Shown one piece after another: positions 26,222-43,894 of a stretch of DNA of 64,000 bases. The translations under genes and the position numbers were made by a program. The notes below the pieces were generated by a model. It was not told the DNA's origin and did not search any database. It saw only the letters and a program-made list of their open reading frames with translations. Numbering within the stretch: the stretch's first letter is position 1; each line of letters starts with the position of its first letter. Location of the stretch: contig CAVNZM010000011.1 of NCBI GenBank assembly GCA_963693365.1, positions 1,364,001-1,428,000 of the forward strand. Reading direction: 5' to 3'. The stretch is from Amoebidium appalachense. Taxonomy: Eukaryota > Ichthyosporea.

Positions 26222-27060
26222 GGAGGGGGGAGGGGAGAGGGGGGGACTAACCTGCTCTACGTACTCCTGGGTGGTGTCTGGGCCGGCCACAACCACGTCC
26301 TCCTCATGAAGCAGTCTGCAAACAAAGAGTGTGGTCAGGGCAGTGTGCAAACAGACAGAGTGGTCAGAGCAGGGTGCAGGCAGACAGAGTGGTCAGGGCA
26401 GGGTGCAGGCAGAAAGTGTGGTCAGGGCAGTGTGCAAACAACCAAACAAGAGTGGTCAGGGCAGTGTGCAAACAAACAGACAGAGTGGTCAGGGCAGTGT
26501 GCAAACAAACAAACAGAGTGGTCAGGGCAGTGTGCAAACAAACAAACAGAGTGGTCAGGGCAGTGTGCAAACAAATAAACAGAATGGCCAGGGCAGTGTG
26601 CAAACAAACAAACAGAGTGATCAGGGCAGGGTGCAGGCAGACACAGTGAGAGTGATCAGGGCAGGGTGCAGGCAGACACAGTGGTCAGGGCAGTGTGTAG
26701 GCAGAAAGATGGGGCCTAACCGAGACTTGCAATCAGCCATGCACAACCACAGCCCATCCCAACACCACCCATGCCAGCATGCAAGCAAGCAAGCAATCAC
26801 ACAACCACGCAGGGCACCCACCCGAAGATGTCGTTGACCACGGTGTAGTTCTTGCCGCTTGCACTCTGGGCCAGCACAAATGTCTGCACAAAGTGGCGCA
26901 CATTCTGGCCGGGGGTGAAGAACTCCCCCGTGACGACAATCAGCAGCTTGCCGGGGGGCACACTGTGCACGCTCATCGTCTTGACCACCACCTGCGATCC
27001 GGCCTGAAGGTTCTCAAGTATCGCTGCACCAATCGCCTGCAGCAAATAACAATTAGAATG

Positions 27061-27091
<31 letters not shown>

Positions 27092-28502
27092 ACACAGCAC
27101 GGAGTTCGAATACACAACACAAGATGGGGTGTATTACATTCAATGGCATGGGCGGGGCGCATAAAGACCAGTGCATCAGTGCATGCCAGCAGTTTTGGGG
27201 AAGGATCGGGCAGGGGGGGGGGGGGGGGGGGGGGGGCTGTGTGTGTGTGTGTGTGTGTGTGTGTTTGTGTTTGTGTTTGTGTTTGTGTTTGTGTGTGTGT
27301 GTGTGTGTGTGTGCGCGCGCATCAATGCCCGGATGAGTGGGTGCATGGCAGGGGGAGGGGATGGGGGTCGGGATGGGGGATGGAGCAATGAAAGAGTGTG
27401 CGCATGAATTCAAATGCATGGAGGTGTGCCCAGGTGGTGCTTGCACAAATGGAACACCTGCTACGTGGCATGTTGAAAAAGGCAATGGGTGAAAAAAATG
27501 GGGTGCACAGAAATGAGGAAGAGCCGGAAAGGAAGAGAGAAGAGAAGGAAGGAGGTGGGGGTCAGGAATAAAGGAAAGAAGAAAAGAAATGTAGCAGTTG
27601 GTCTTTTCGGTGCAAGTGTCTGTGTGTGTCTGTAGACAGATACACGTGTCTCATCGTTTCATTGACTTCCTGAAAACGAGCTCTTATTCGCCTCTAATAT
27701 CCCCCCCCCCCCCCCCCCCCCCCCAATATATACACCCACCATAGCCTTACCCACACCCACCGGCCCCTGCCCCTCCTCTCCACCCACCAACCTGTTCCAC
27801 CCAGCTTTCCCACCACCCTACACGCGAAATCCCTCCTGCCCTCTTCCTCACAAGCTCCTAAATAGCCTCCCCCTCCCCCTCCCCCCCCCCCTCCCCCCAC
27901 CACCACTTGAAAAGCCCAGGCACAGTCTTCACCATGTGACACATTTATAGATATCCTTCCCTCCACCCCCCCCCCCATCTCCCCTCTCCCTACAAACCAC
28001 ATATCCTTCTTCTTAAGCTTCCCCACTTTCACCGGGTTCCGAGGGCACCTACACGATCTTTCTTTCAACAAACAACTCTTCAAAACTACCGCAACCGAAC
28101 CCCTCATAGCGCATCTTTCCTCACGCTCATCTCAATGCTTCGACAGCTCGATTCTCTCTCTCTCTCCCCCCCCCCCCCCCTCCCCCCCCCCCCCCTCTCT
28201 CTCTCTCTCCCCCTCCCCCCCTCTCCCCTCCCTCCCCCCTTCTCATATCCTCGCAACCCTCCCTTCCCCATTCCACTTGCTCTCGCAGCCTGACAAACTC
28301 ACTGCCACGCCTCAGCCCCATGCCCGTGAGCACGTACCGCCTTGCCGACCACGGGATCCAACAGCTGGTGCTCTTCACTGTGGTAGCTCCACTGGGCCTC
28401 CTCGCTGTAGAACATGGTCAGCAGCGAGGGGTCCTGGTTGAGGTGTGTGTAGTAGGCCTTGATAAAGGCCGCCCCCACAGCCCGGTTGTGATTGTTTGCC
28501 AT
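21779..28502 (-). CDS. G3BP homologue (NTF2-like, acidic EP repeat, RRM, RGG)
   Basis: RNA-binding stress-granule scaffold of the cytoplasm. Eight coding exons on the minus strand, all phases closing: 28338-28502 (ATG at 28502), 26822-27036, 26252-26315, 24993-25298, 24164-24280, 23302-23550, 22601-22778, 21779-21852 (stop TAA 21779-21781). About 455 residues, close to human G3BP1. Residues 9-127 are the NTF2-like dimer domain: VGAAFIKAYYTHLNQDPSLL, FYSEE, HFVQTFVLA, NYTVVNDIF. The Phe of the ligand pocket (L-x-x-F-Y) is kept. Residues about 180-230 are (EP)n repeats, matching the acidic linker. PRPKTFASITG matches the PKSWASVTS segment. Residues 333-410 are the RRM, with RNP2 VFVRHI and RNP1 GIGFVDL. 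The C-terminus is GRG/RGG-rich (GGRGGSSW, GRGAGRGGY). A 5'-UTR intron probably ends at 28536, since CAG precedes the exon and an in-frame upstream ATG would lie in that intron. Confidence 0.95.
21853..21889. repeat. (GT)n on plus, (CA)n on the coding strand, at the last G3BP acceptor
   Basis: Read on the minus strand the repeat ends CACACAG and is directly followed by the final RGG exon of the G3BP gene. Confidence 0.9.
23120..23256 (-). repeat. SINE-like family A copy (minus) abutting poly(G)
   Basis: On the minus strand it reads GCTGTGGATGACATGGG, CACTGCTTATTTTGGATACT, GCATTGTGTTGTCTGTTATG, GTGTACCTTATTCTTCGTA, and then runs into poly(C) (poly(G) on plus, ending 23119). Diverged copy of the family best seen at 33217 and 49217. 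Confidence 0.7.
26164..26220. repeat. T(20)G(37) composite homopolymer
   Basis: About 20 T then about 37 G, next to the 5' splice site of the third G3BP exon (which ends at 26252 on the minus strand). Confidence 0.9.
26316..26706. repeat. Minisatellite, about 30-33-bp unit, around 12 copies, starting at a splice acceptor
   Basis: The unit GTGGTCAGGGCAGTGTGCAA plus ACAAACAAACAGA recurs from 26331 to about 26700, with variants GTGCAGGCAGACAGA and one GGCCAGGGCAG. Its left edge, CTGCAAACAAAGAGTGTGGT, is the intron end of G3BP exon 26252-26315 read on minus (TTTGTTTGCAG). The array therefore looks like an expansion of the acceptor region itself. Confidence 0.9.
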
Positions 28503-28536
28503 GTTGCTGTCTGGCCCTGTGTGTGGGCAGTATTCC
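28503..28536 (-). other. G3BP 5'-UTR, last non-coding exon part
   Basis: Minus-strand CGCCCACAG precedes GGAATACTGCCC at 28536. The 34 nt from there to the ATG would be 5'-UTR. A possible upstream non-coding exon ends at 29968, where minus-strand CTACACAG|GTGAGC is a consensus donor. That pairing is inference. Confidence 0.45.
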
Positions 28537-29882
28537 CTGTGGGCGCGGAGAATAGTGAGTGTCATGCTAGTGGGTCATAATTAGAATGAGGGACAGCAAG
28601 TGTGCACTGTTCTGTATAGAGCAAACACAGAACCCCTCTGGAAGTCGTAACTGGGATAGTAATGGTTAACCTAGCCTATTTACACTGTTGGGTGGGCTAC
28701 ACGACGAACAGATCAGAAACTATGAAGGCCAGAGTCGAGGTGATCAAATCCAGTATGCGAAGCTACAAGCAAGCGCTGCCGTTATTCAGCTAAAGAAAAT
28801 GCATGAAGTGTTGCAAGTGTGGAAGACGGCCACACCACTGTATCAAGCCGTGATGGCTGTTTGTAGGCTGCAGTATAACATCCCAGCTTCCTGGTAGTAT
28901 ATCCCAGACTTTGTCACGATGATTCCCACACTAGAACCTGCTCAACCTCTCACCACCCGCAACGCCTTTGTTCCTTCAAGAAAACACGATGCACCCTCCT
29001 TCTTCCTTACAAATTTACAACAGCTGTCACGCGGACTTGCTCAGCAAAACTGAACACGCGTGTGCTGCGTTGTTCACTTTACCCTTCACATCCTCTGATT
29101 GTCACTTAAATAACTGCACACTTAGTGAACAAACCGGCGGGACAAACGCCCAAAGGCGCCGTCATTGCACCAAGAGCCAAGGCGAAACACAAAAATCCGC
29201 TCCCCAAGATTCTTCGTCTACGCAAAAATCTATAGTTGGTCTACTGGATGAGGTTGTGGTTGTCGTGACAGCTCTATTGCCCACTGCCACATCCAATAAG
29301 CGAGGCACCGCTGTATGAGCACTGTAGTGCATTAAGCATAGCTTCTCTACAAGTGCACGATTTGAAGAAGAAGCCCTTTCCGTTGTAAAGAATTCTACAT
29401 TCAGCACAAAAGGTAGAGTTGGAAGGACGAAACAAGAACTGCGAGGTACCAATATCTTCTTGTTTCGCCGGGATTATGGTACAAAATCAGTACAAATTAT
29501 CCATGCCCTGTCACCGCCTGGACTACAGGCCAATATTCGCACTAGAGTGCCTCACCTTAAATTCTTTTCCTGCCTCTTGCCTCTTCCCCCTCACAAACTC
29601 TCTCTCTCTCTCCCTTTCAACTTTTCAAGGCTACAAAAAGCACCAGGCTGCCAGGCAAACAGCTGCAAAAAGTTTTGACACAAGAGTGCGAGCCCTGGCC
29701 CGACCCATGTGACGTTCACTAAGGATTTCTCAAGACCAATCACAACACGCTATTTTTAAACCGGTTCTGCTTAGGCGAATCAATAAGCTCTAAACTCAAA
29801 TCTTGTGTACAGATAAGGTGCCCGCCAAAAGCAAGTGGTGACCAATCAGAGGGCGCTTTGGTATCACTGTGACCCACGCATA

Positions 29883-29938
<56 letters not shown>

Positions 29939-30317
29939 TCAGCTCTCTCTTTATTTCCGAGGCTCACCTGTGTAGGGTTTGTCGCCGTAAATAGGACCCT
30001 CACGGTTTGCATGCCTTGTTCCGAGAACATTAAGGTCAACATCAGTAGTCAGTTCCTGTTTCCCAACAGAATTCGCTTTCTTTTCCGTTCGAGGTGGTTT
30101 GGTCACTACGAATTCTGAGTCCTCTCAAAATGGCTGTGCACACACAATAGCCAAGGGTCAACCTTTTGCAAGTCCACTTTCCCCTTTGCTGCTGCTAGTC
30201 GGGCTTGCCCGCCGCAGTTCAATCTAGCCCCTAGGGCTCCGAAGCATTTTTTTGCTTTTTCACCCGTAGACGACAGAGATAGAATAGTCGGTCTTTTTTG
30301 CCCTCGCAAACATCGCC
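28537..30317. promoter_or_regulatory. G3BP upstream region, likely shared with the ORF at 30318
   Basis: Moderate composition with no long G/C homopolymer, unlike the introns. CCAAT boxes occur at about 29735 (GACCAATCACA) and 29842 (GACCAATCAGAGG). (CT)n lies at 29886-29930 and a donor-like CAG|GTGAGC on the minus strand at 29968. Short open frames exist on both strands in 28688-29712, but I recognise no family. Divergent or bidirectional promoter use is inference. Confidence 0.35.
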
Positions 30318-30824
30318 ATGCCAAAAAGAAAACATGACAAAGAACAAAACAATCAAGAAGGTCAGGACCCGCCCACCAAGAAACCAAAGCAGACTCCTGC
30401 ATCCATATACCTTACACATCTTGTTACCTCTCTGGTCCAGAAGTATGGCTTATATGAGCCAAGAAGGGTAGCGCCGGGTATGTGGGGCAAAATACTGGTG
30501 TGCAGCTTCTGCAAAGAAGACGGAATAGACGACATGGTAAACCATCTTATAGTCAAACACGAAAATTATCTTCGCTCGGAGGCTACCCCAGTTGATGTGG
30601 GCTATTTGCTTCAAGAGAGCGGGATTTTTACCACGAGATATCACGAGGTATGGGCAGTAACAGGGAACCCGCTCACTGAAATGAGTGGTGAGTATAAGCA
30701 CATGGTGTGGAAGAGGTTCCAGCAGAGGGCCAACTCGCACAGAGCCCAGACCACCGTAAGAGGAAAAATGATGAGGAAGCGCCAGGAGGAAAATCGATTA
30801 AAGAAAAGGTTGAAATCAGAGTGA
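30318..30824 (+). CDS. Hypothetical basic protein with a C2H2-like finger, intronless
   Basis: 168 residues, ATG in a fair context (CATCGCCATGC), stop TGA 30822-30824. The N-terminus MPKRKHDKEQNNQEGQ followed by TKKPKQ looks like a bipartite nuclear localisation signal. Residues 62-81 contain C-x2-C-x10-H-x4-H (CSFCKEDGIDDMVNHLIVKH), a C2H2/BED-like arrangement. The C-terminal 35 residues are highly basic and probably helical (RGKMMRKRQEENRLKKRLK). Composition is normal and not low-complexity, unlike the surrounding sequence. It could be a nuclear regulator or a gene from a mobile element. No family recognised. Confidence 0.5.
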   Translation: MPKRKHDKEQNNQEGQDPPTKKPKQTPASIYLTHLVTSLVQKYGLYEPRRVAPGMWGKILVCSFCKEDGIDDMVNHLIVKHENYLRSEATPVDVGYLLQESGIFTTRYHEVWAVTGNPLTEMSGEYKHMVWKRFQQRANSHRAQTTVRGKMMRKRQEENRLKKRLKSE

Positions 30825-31029
30825 ACAGGACTAATAATGGCGCGAAGGTCAGACAAAACGGCTTGAATGTTGGGTCAGAAGTGGTCTGCCAGCTGAAAGC
30901 TCGCTGGAGCCTAAGCCAGGTAGTTTGCTTTTCCGGGCCTCCTTTTGTCATGTTTTCCATATTACAAGTGGTGGTTGGGAGGGTCAAATTTGTGTCCTGT
31001 GCTTTTTGTGTTGCCTGGCCTGGTACGCC

Positions 31030-31065
<36 letters not shown>

Positions 31066-31168
31066 CCCACCCACGCAACACCACCACCACCACCACCACC
31101 CCAGTGTCTTGTAATACCTTCTCCCTCCTCTCTCATCGCTCCGCCATCAGGGGAGCCCTCTCTCCAAT

Positions 31169-31229
<61 letters not shown>

Positions 31230-31360
31230 GTCTTGATTCGGATGACTTCACGTGCAGGGTTACTACAGCGCATACATACCTTTGCACACTGCAGGGCAGC
31301 GATATTCAACCATTATATCTATGTGTGATGAGTGTCTACTTCTTTTTTTTTCCCTATTTT

Positions 31361-31391
<31 letters not shown>

Positions 31392-31594
31392 CAGGGGGAC
31401 GGAGGAATACAATTACGGATCTCGCTCGGCCTCCGACCCCTCCCCCCCCACACACACACACATACACACACCCCTCTTGCCTTTCTTGCTGTTATGCAAT
31501 CTAATCCCTCCCTCCCCCCCCCCCCCCACTACGACCCCCTCCACCCACCCCCCACTCGCCACCCCCCTCCTGCCATCCCCCCCCACCCCCACCC

Positions 31595-31635
<41 letters not shown>

Positions 31636-31910
31636 CCATCCGTGCCCTAACGTGTGTCTTTCTTCCTGTTTGTATCTGTGGTTGCATCTAGAGTCTGTGC
31701 CATGACGTGTCTGTGCAACGTCTTTTTCTAGCTTTTACCCTTTCGAGGCGTGTGTTATTGACTTCTTAAATTTTGCACCAACAGGTTCTGCCTTGCACGG
31801 GAGAGCAGGGAGACGACGACGAGATTAGACTTGGGGAGTTTTCTGACCCCTTCTCTATTGTGCTGCATCTATGGCGAGTACAGGGTGGCATCCACGAACC
31901 TCCGGGTGGG

Positions 31911-31951
<41 letters not shown>

Positions 31952-32489
31952 GGATATATCGATACATGGTGGCCTTTCTGGTTCTACTCGGGTGACCCCC
32001 ACCGCTTATATGCAAGGATTCTGTTCTTGCCATAATTTATTAGAAGTTTATATGACTTTATTGTCTCTGTTGGTGCATAGTGTGTTTGCCATCACTGTAA
32101 CTTAGTGGCCAGAGTAATCATAATCCCTCAAAACGATGACACCTCACCTGTATACGTACCCACACCCACGACAAACACATCCACAGGCACACGCACAAGC
32201 ACAAGTGAATAAGGACAAACTCTAAGCACTGAGTCAGTGTACCATACATGATAAAAGCGCTCTCTCGCATTCACATGAACTCCGAGTGAAGATGACACAA
32301 AGGAACACTGTTTCGACTAGGCCTCGAGCTCGAGCTCGGCTTTTGTTGCCCATATATACTTGCACGGCCTGTGACCCCACCCCCACCCCCCCCCCACACA
32401 CACACACATACACAGTCACAGTCACACACACATTATGATACACACGTACACGTACACACACGCACGCACGCACGCACGCACGCACACGT

Positions 32490-32527
<38 letters not shown>

Positions 32528-32702
32528 AGATGCATGACTTTCTTTCTGTGCTAGCCTTTTTGCAAACCTCCGTTGTTTCGTCCGTGTGAATGTGCCATTT
32601 TCACTCCGCGGGCAAGGGGATCATAGTGAATGCAAAATGTGGTACATGTTTGCCGCTGGCAGTGGCCAATACATAAATGCCTCTTAAGATATGACATACG
32701 CT

Positions 32703-32703
<1 letters not shown>

Positions 32704-32762
<59 letters not shown>

Positions 32763-32772
32763 AAAAAAAAAA
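32704..32772. repeat. C(49)A(20) composite homopolymer
   Basis: The longest C-to-A composite in the window. It is followed by (GAAAAA)n and then (CA)n at 32802-32834. Confidence 0.95.
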
Positions 32773-32800
32773 GAAAAAGAAAAAGAAAAAAAAAACATAG

Positions 32801-32838
<38 letters not shown>

Positions 32839-33080
32839 ACACACCCCAAAAATTTCGAAATTTTAAAACATGTAGTGAATTCGGGGGGGGGGGGGGGGGG
32901 GGGGTAGGTAATGATTAAGTAATATTGCACTTGATACTCTACCAAGCAGTTCGACAGGCTCTTCCGCGGATAATTTCTGCGGGTGCAGCTGCATTTACTG
33001 TATAAGCCCGTATGCGTGCACATAAAGCCCCATGATGCCATGTAATTAAATCAAGTGGGGCGAATGTGACGTTAAAGAGT

Positions 33081-33121
<41 letters not shown>

Positions 33122-33216
33122 TGAGGGATTTATTAGAAACCGTGAGTATATGTGAGGAGAGAGAGAAGGAGGTGACTGAATGCTACGGAGACGGCAGGGG
33201 GGGGGGGGGGGGGGGG

Positions 33217-33466
33217 TTTTGAATGCGTCAAAAAGTACGAAGTACACAAGAACAAACGGATAACACGATGCAGAATGCAAGCCATACATAAAGAGTATGC
33301 ATAATAAGCAGAGCCCATCCTCAGGGGGGGCCCACGTCATCCACAGTACCCGAGTTTCGACCTATTCCCCTCGTTAACGAAACCCAACTCAGATACTGTT
33401 TCACTTGAACATGAGTAGGTCACCCGTCTTGATCAGAGACGAGCAGGGTTGCTTATGCAGGCAAGG
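33217..33466 (-). repeat. SINE-like family A, near full-length copy (minus)
   Basis: Read on minus from about 33466: head GCCTGCATAAGCAACCCTGC, CTCGTCTCTGATCAAGACGG, middle GGTCGAAACTCGGGTACTGT, GGATGACGTGGG, core CTGAGGATGGGCTCTGCTTA, tail GTACTTCGTACTTTTTGACG and CATTCAAAA. It then meets poly(C) (plus-strand G run ending 33216). About 250 bp without the homopolymer. Shares its head with the copy at 38397. Confidence 0.85.
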
Positions 33467-34168
33467 GCAGTGGGAAAGGCCGGGGGTTAAAGTTGCAGCA
33501 GTAAGCAGAAGCAAGAAAAATATAGATAGGAACTCAGGAGACGGGGCTTCTAGGAAGCTCCCCCGTCGATACCTAAGTCGATACTTCCCTGGCTAACATA
33601 CTACACCAGCTGAAAAGAATTAAGTCCCGAAGGCCACAGAATTCGTAATCAGAGGGGAAAATATGAGAGGGGGGGGGGGGGAAGGGGAGCTCGAGGGAAT
33701 CTGGGGGAGGCATGGTGTGCTCTGGGGTGTGCTTGCTTGTAGTAGCGTCACCAGATCCAGCATGTCTATTTTAGGGCAGCCAGTGGGTTGCCAGACACAA
33801 TTAGTTAGCCATAGTAGTCAGATAATCGTCAGCAACCAAATAGCTATCCAAAAACAGGAACCACTTGCACGCGCACACACGCGCGCTTTGTGGCGGGGGC
33901 CGGGGGGGAGGAGCGGGCGGGCGGGGGGAGGGGGGGGGGGGGTGAGCTGCATGTGTCAAGATTTTTATTGCCACTGTACGAACGGGCTGATAAGCCCGAC
34001 TGGCCCCAAGCCACGGCAAGCAAACACACACGTGCTTGGGCCATCGAGTGTCGGCATACGTGGTTGCTACTAACCATAAAGGAACGAGGTAATATTGTTA
34101 CGGCATTAATCCTTACAGGATACACTTAGTTTATACAAAACTTTGGTGGCAGAGTTCGAACACAGATT

Positions 34169-34206
<38 letters not shown>

Positions 34207-34546
34207 TTTCCCCCCCTCTCCAAAGACAAACAAAAAGCCCCCATCAGCCCCAACAACTCTACTGCTACCACACAACATAAAAAAAGCACTGCGACGGCCG
34301 ATTAACGGGCCCATGGCTAAGATAATCCTACACCTACACTTCTTTCCATTAACTCGGGTCACATATTCGACGAACGGGCATGCCAAAACCGGTAACCGTT
34401 TACCTATTTCGACTCAAACCCGCTTGCCCACACACCAACCACCCCTCACCCGCAATCACTTCCACCCAGCGCAATTTACAAGGCTACCCCTACGATTTTC
34501 ATATAGATGGGACCACTTGCCATAAACAGCTGTTTTTTGTGGCCAG

Positions 34547-40687
<6,141 letters not shown>

Positions 40688-42867
40688 TTTTGCAGTTCTT
40701 TAGAAACAACGAATGTAACAGCGGTTTCTGTAATGTCTAAGGTGGGGGGGGGGGAAAAAATGTGCTTAAATCATAGAAAGTAGGAGGGTGGAAAAAACTA
40801 TATTTTACTAGTGACTTGTTTCAAACGGTTGCCCTATTCGCAAAGGGGATTAGGTAGGGTATCACAAGGTTGAACTGCCTCCGCTAACCGAAAAAAACCT
40901 TCTCTGGAAGAACCTGGAACGAAAAAAACACTAATATACAACAACCATTCGCTTGTGGTGTTAGTAAAGGGTTTGTTGGGTGTGCCATATACAGGTAAGC
41001 CAAACACCAGGGCAACGACTCATCAACGAGGCACGTAACGGACAACCTGCAGAAAGCCCTGTGTGCCGGCAGCATGTGACAAATATCCAATCATAAATAT
41101 TCATTAACAGTTTAAAGATCCAAATCTTTTATCATCTAAGTTCTGATTGGACCATCTGCCGCCATCACAGATTGGAACTGGCGCCAGTTCTGCTACGCCC
41201 GAATAAACAAAGTGACGCAATTCGTAGAGAAACCCCCAGGATGCCTAGCAGTTAAAAATCTTATGCCAAATGTATTTGTAGGTCTACAATAAAGTATATT
41301 GAGAAAATATGTGTATATTTTGCAGAAACAGCGACGTTCCTGCTCTGAACACGCTATGATACCATCAAAATGTGTAAGTGGCCAATAGATTCATTAGAAT
41401 ATTCACTCGTTTCGCCGGAGATCGACATCTGCCGTAAACTATGCATGACTAAAAACGAATGAAAAGCAAAATAAGCATAAAAGATATTTTCGGGTTGTGG
41501 TCAACATGGTTCAGACATCGTAAACATTCCCTAGTAACGCACATAAATGCATAAAATGAGTTAAAAAGCATTATTAAGATATAAAATTAAAGTACCGATA
41601 GAGATTTGTGCTACGTACTGTAGGGCGAAGCAAACGGCTTCTCTTTACTGTATTCTCAAAGCGGACCAATGAACACTCGCTTCAGCACACTCGATGTCGG
41701 CATGCCCTGGATCCGCATCTATTCGGGATCCAAGATCAGATGGACCTTCTGAGCCATTTCGCCGCCTACTGTACGTTGAACTTCGTTCACGGAGTTTAGC
41801 CCTCAACCTCACAGTTCATACGTTTGCTCTCACGGAGCTACCAGTGGATAAGTAGGGCCGTTTGCTGGAGAAAGCAAATTCCCTCAACCAGTAGTTATGA
41901 ATGCGTGAAATGGGCTTCTTGTTGGTGGGGAGGCGAAATGACCGAATGATCATAACCGGTTCCTTTGTTAGGATCTTCAGAGTCAAGCTACTAGTCCCTC
42001 AGCGATTGACAGCTCAAGTGTTACCAGACGTATAACCTCGAGGTTTTCTCAAATTTCTATAGCTACGGAGCACACGAGACTAGTAATAACGAATAACCCA
42101 TCCTTGATGTGCTTGTTCAGCTTGAATTCGATTAGTGCGAACAGTGAAATTGCACAACGTAACAGGTTTTCGAAAGTATGAATATGCAAATGGCCCATTT
42201 TGGCACAGTGAATACAGAATCGAGTAGGCAGCGTACGCCAGGGCTTGGTTTGTCTATACAGTGTAAAAGTTGGTGCTCTATCCCTTAGGTTGCTCAGCAG
42301 GGAGAAGGTCGCTTTTAACAACATTGTTAACTTAAATTCGAACGGCTTAATTCTAGATTAAGTCACACTATTTATAACATGCACATCGCGGCGATTTTGA
42401 CCTTCGAGCTTACTGCGCCACCTTGTGCTAGGGCTGCAAACACACTACTACATGTATATATGTTACTCACATTAGTTAGCATGACCAGCTGGCATGGCCT
42501 TGGTTGCAGATTGAACGTACTTTTATATGAAGTGGTGACAGTAGGAATGGTGTAAGGATGCTTTAGGGTGATTTACAACTGTATATTGTTTACCCCCCCC
42601 CCCCCTTCCCTCCCCCCCCCTCCCCCCCCCCCCCCCCCCCTGCTCCCACGTCCCTTGCCTCGTAGTAAGTGCAACCTTAATTTATTTGGTGCTTTTTTTC
42701 TACAGGACACGCCAAGCAGTAAAAGTAGGTCGGGGACGATTTTAAGGGGAAAAAAATGAAATGCGGACAAGGGAAACAAAGCACACTGTCCTCACCCACA
42801 TGGTCACCACTGCCTAACCCAACACACTAAAGGTCTCCTCTCTCTCAGTAGACACTATAGGGAACAT
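40688..42867. other. Upstream region of the ankyrin-GATA gene and intergenic spacer
   Basis: AT-richer and almost free of homopolymers until 42590. CCAAT motifs cluster at 41087 (ATCCAATCATA), 41145 (TGATTGGACC) and 41171 (AGATTGGAAC), about 400-480 bp before the start codon on the minus strand, as expected for a promoter. A minus-strand open frame at 42049-42324 (91 residues) contains FCIHCAKMGHLHIHTFENLL followed by RC. This recalls the Cys/His tail of the retroelements at 11.6 and 13.2 kb and may be a relic. C runs start at 42592. Confidence 0.4.
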
Positions 42868-43894
42868 TTAATAGCTTCCTCCAGCATGCTTGTTCACCAC
42901 CTCCCAGTCCTTGTCCGACAGCTTGTCTCTCTTTCTCACAAACCAACCGGTTATTGCATATCTCCGTGTCTTTTCCTGACCCTCGACATCATGGGTCATC
43001 AAAACCTCGTGATATGTTTGTTTGGGCTTTGTAGGAAACAATGCCATGCGGTTAAACTTGGGCCGGACAAAGGCGTCGCTGTCCTTTACCTTCCTCCCTC
43101 GCTTGAAAAACCCGTTGTGAAAAATCAGCTCTCCACCAGCTCTCTCATCGACAATGTTATTTAGATAGTACGTAAACGCTACAGACCCCAAGTTGAAGTC
43201 GTCGTGTGCCGCCAGAAAAATCCCCGTCTGTGTAACAGCTAACGAACATGTCAATGGTAACGGCCACCTTGTTTGGTGACTCTTCCCCCTCCTCCTCCTT
43301 CCGGTTGGCGCCATCCCACTGTGCCTTATCGAGGGCCCCGGCAACCAGCTCCCGCATACCCTCGCTATCAAACAACTTGCTGATGGTCTTGTAGAGCTCA
43401 TTTCTCCGATCAAGCTCGTACTTGGAGTAGCAAAATATGCCTTGTTCCTTGGCAATTGCAGCTCTCTCCTTTCTCTTCTCCACGTCAAAATTTCCTCTCT
43501 CTTTTGTGTTTGTTCCCGGAATGTTAGCAACATAAAGCCACTGGTCATCTCTCTCCCACTGCTTGTCTAGTTCGTCCGCTAATTGGCGTGCGTATTCGGG
43601 TTGCAAAACGTCGTCCAGTTGTATTACAGGAACCCCGTGAGGAAGCTCTTGTATCGTGGCGTCAGCCAAGCATTTTGGGTTTACTAAGAGAGCGGGTTCA
43701 TCGTTTTCTCGTCTCTCTTCCGTTTTGAAGCGATCGCAGGACCCAGCACCTTCTTCGCTACAAGATGACTGGTCGCTTCCAAACAGTTCCCCTACACTGC
43801 CACTATGATAATCCTGTTCTGTGTTCTCTGCTGTCGTGTAGTTTGGGATTGCTAGGGTTACACCCAGAAAGAGGAGCCCCCATATGTGCTTCAT
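42868..43894 (-). CDS. Secreted 2-oxoglutarate/Fe(II) oxygenase (prolyl-hydroxylase-like), one-base frameshift
   Basis: Intronless, ATG at 43894, stop TAA at 42868-42870, about 340 residues if the frame is kept. The N-terminus MKHIWGLLFLGVTLAIPNYT is a signal peptide, so the protein enters the ER. The middle is ALLVNPKC, VPVIQLDDVLQPEYARQLAD. The double-stranded beta-helix core is AAHDDFNLGSVAFTYYLNN (HxD iron ligands), then AGGELIFHNG, MALFPTKPKQTYHEV (distal His) and RRYAITGWF (Arg that binds 2-oxoglutarate, R-x-[ST]). The two halves are in different frames. The break is at plus-strand A5, 43217-43221 (T5 on coding strand); four T would restore the order D-F-L-A-A-H. As written, the frame stops at 43157 before all catalytic residues. 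It may be a sequencing slip in a homopolymer or a real null allele. Confidence 0.8.

Larger units (their letters stand above)
30825..34546. other. Repeat-rich interval without a firm gene
   Basis: Contains poly(C), (CCA)n, (CA)n at 31170-31224, a T(14)G(21) tract at 31357-31391, a possible plus-strand exon at 31785-31910 (after ACCAACAG; VLPCTGEQGDDDEIRLGEF, then PFSIVLHLWRVQGGIHEP) that runs into poly(G), (CA)n and (CACG)n near 32395-32525, the C(49)A(20) tract at 32704, and a family A SINE-like copy at 33217. The candidate exon cannot be joined to anything. Confidence 0.35.
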
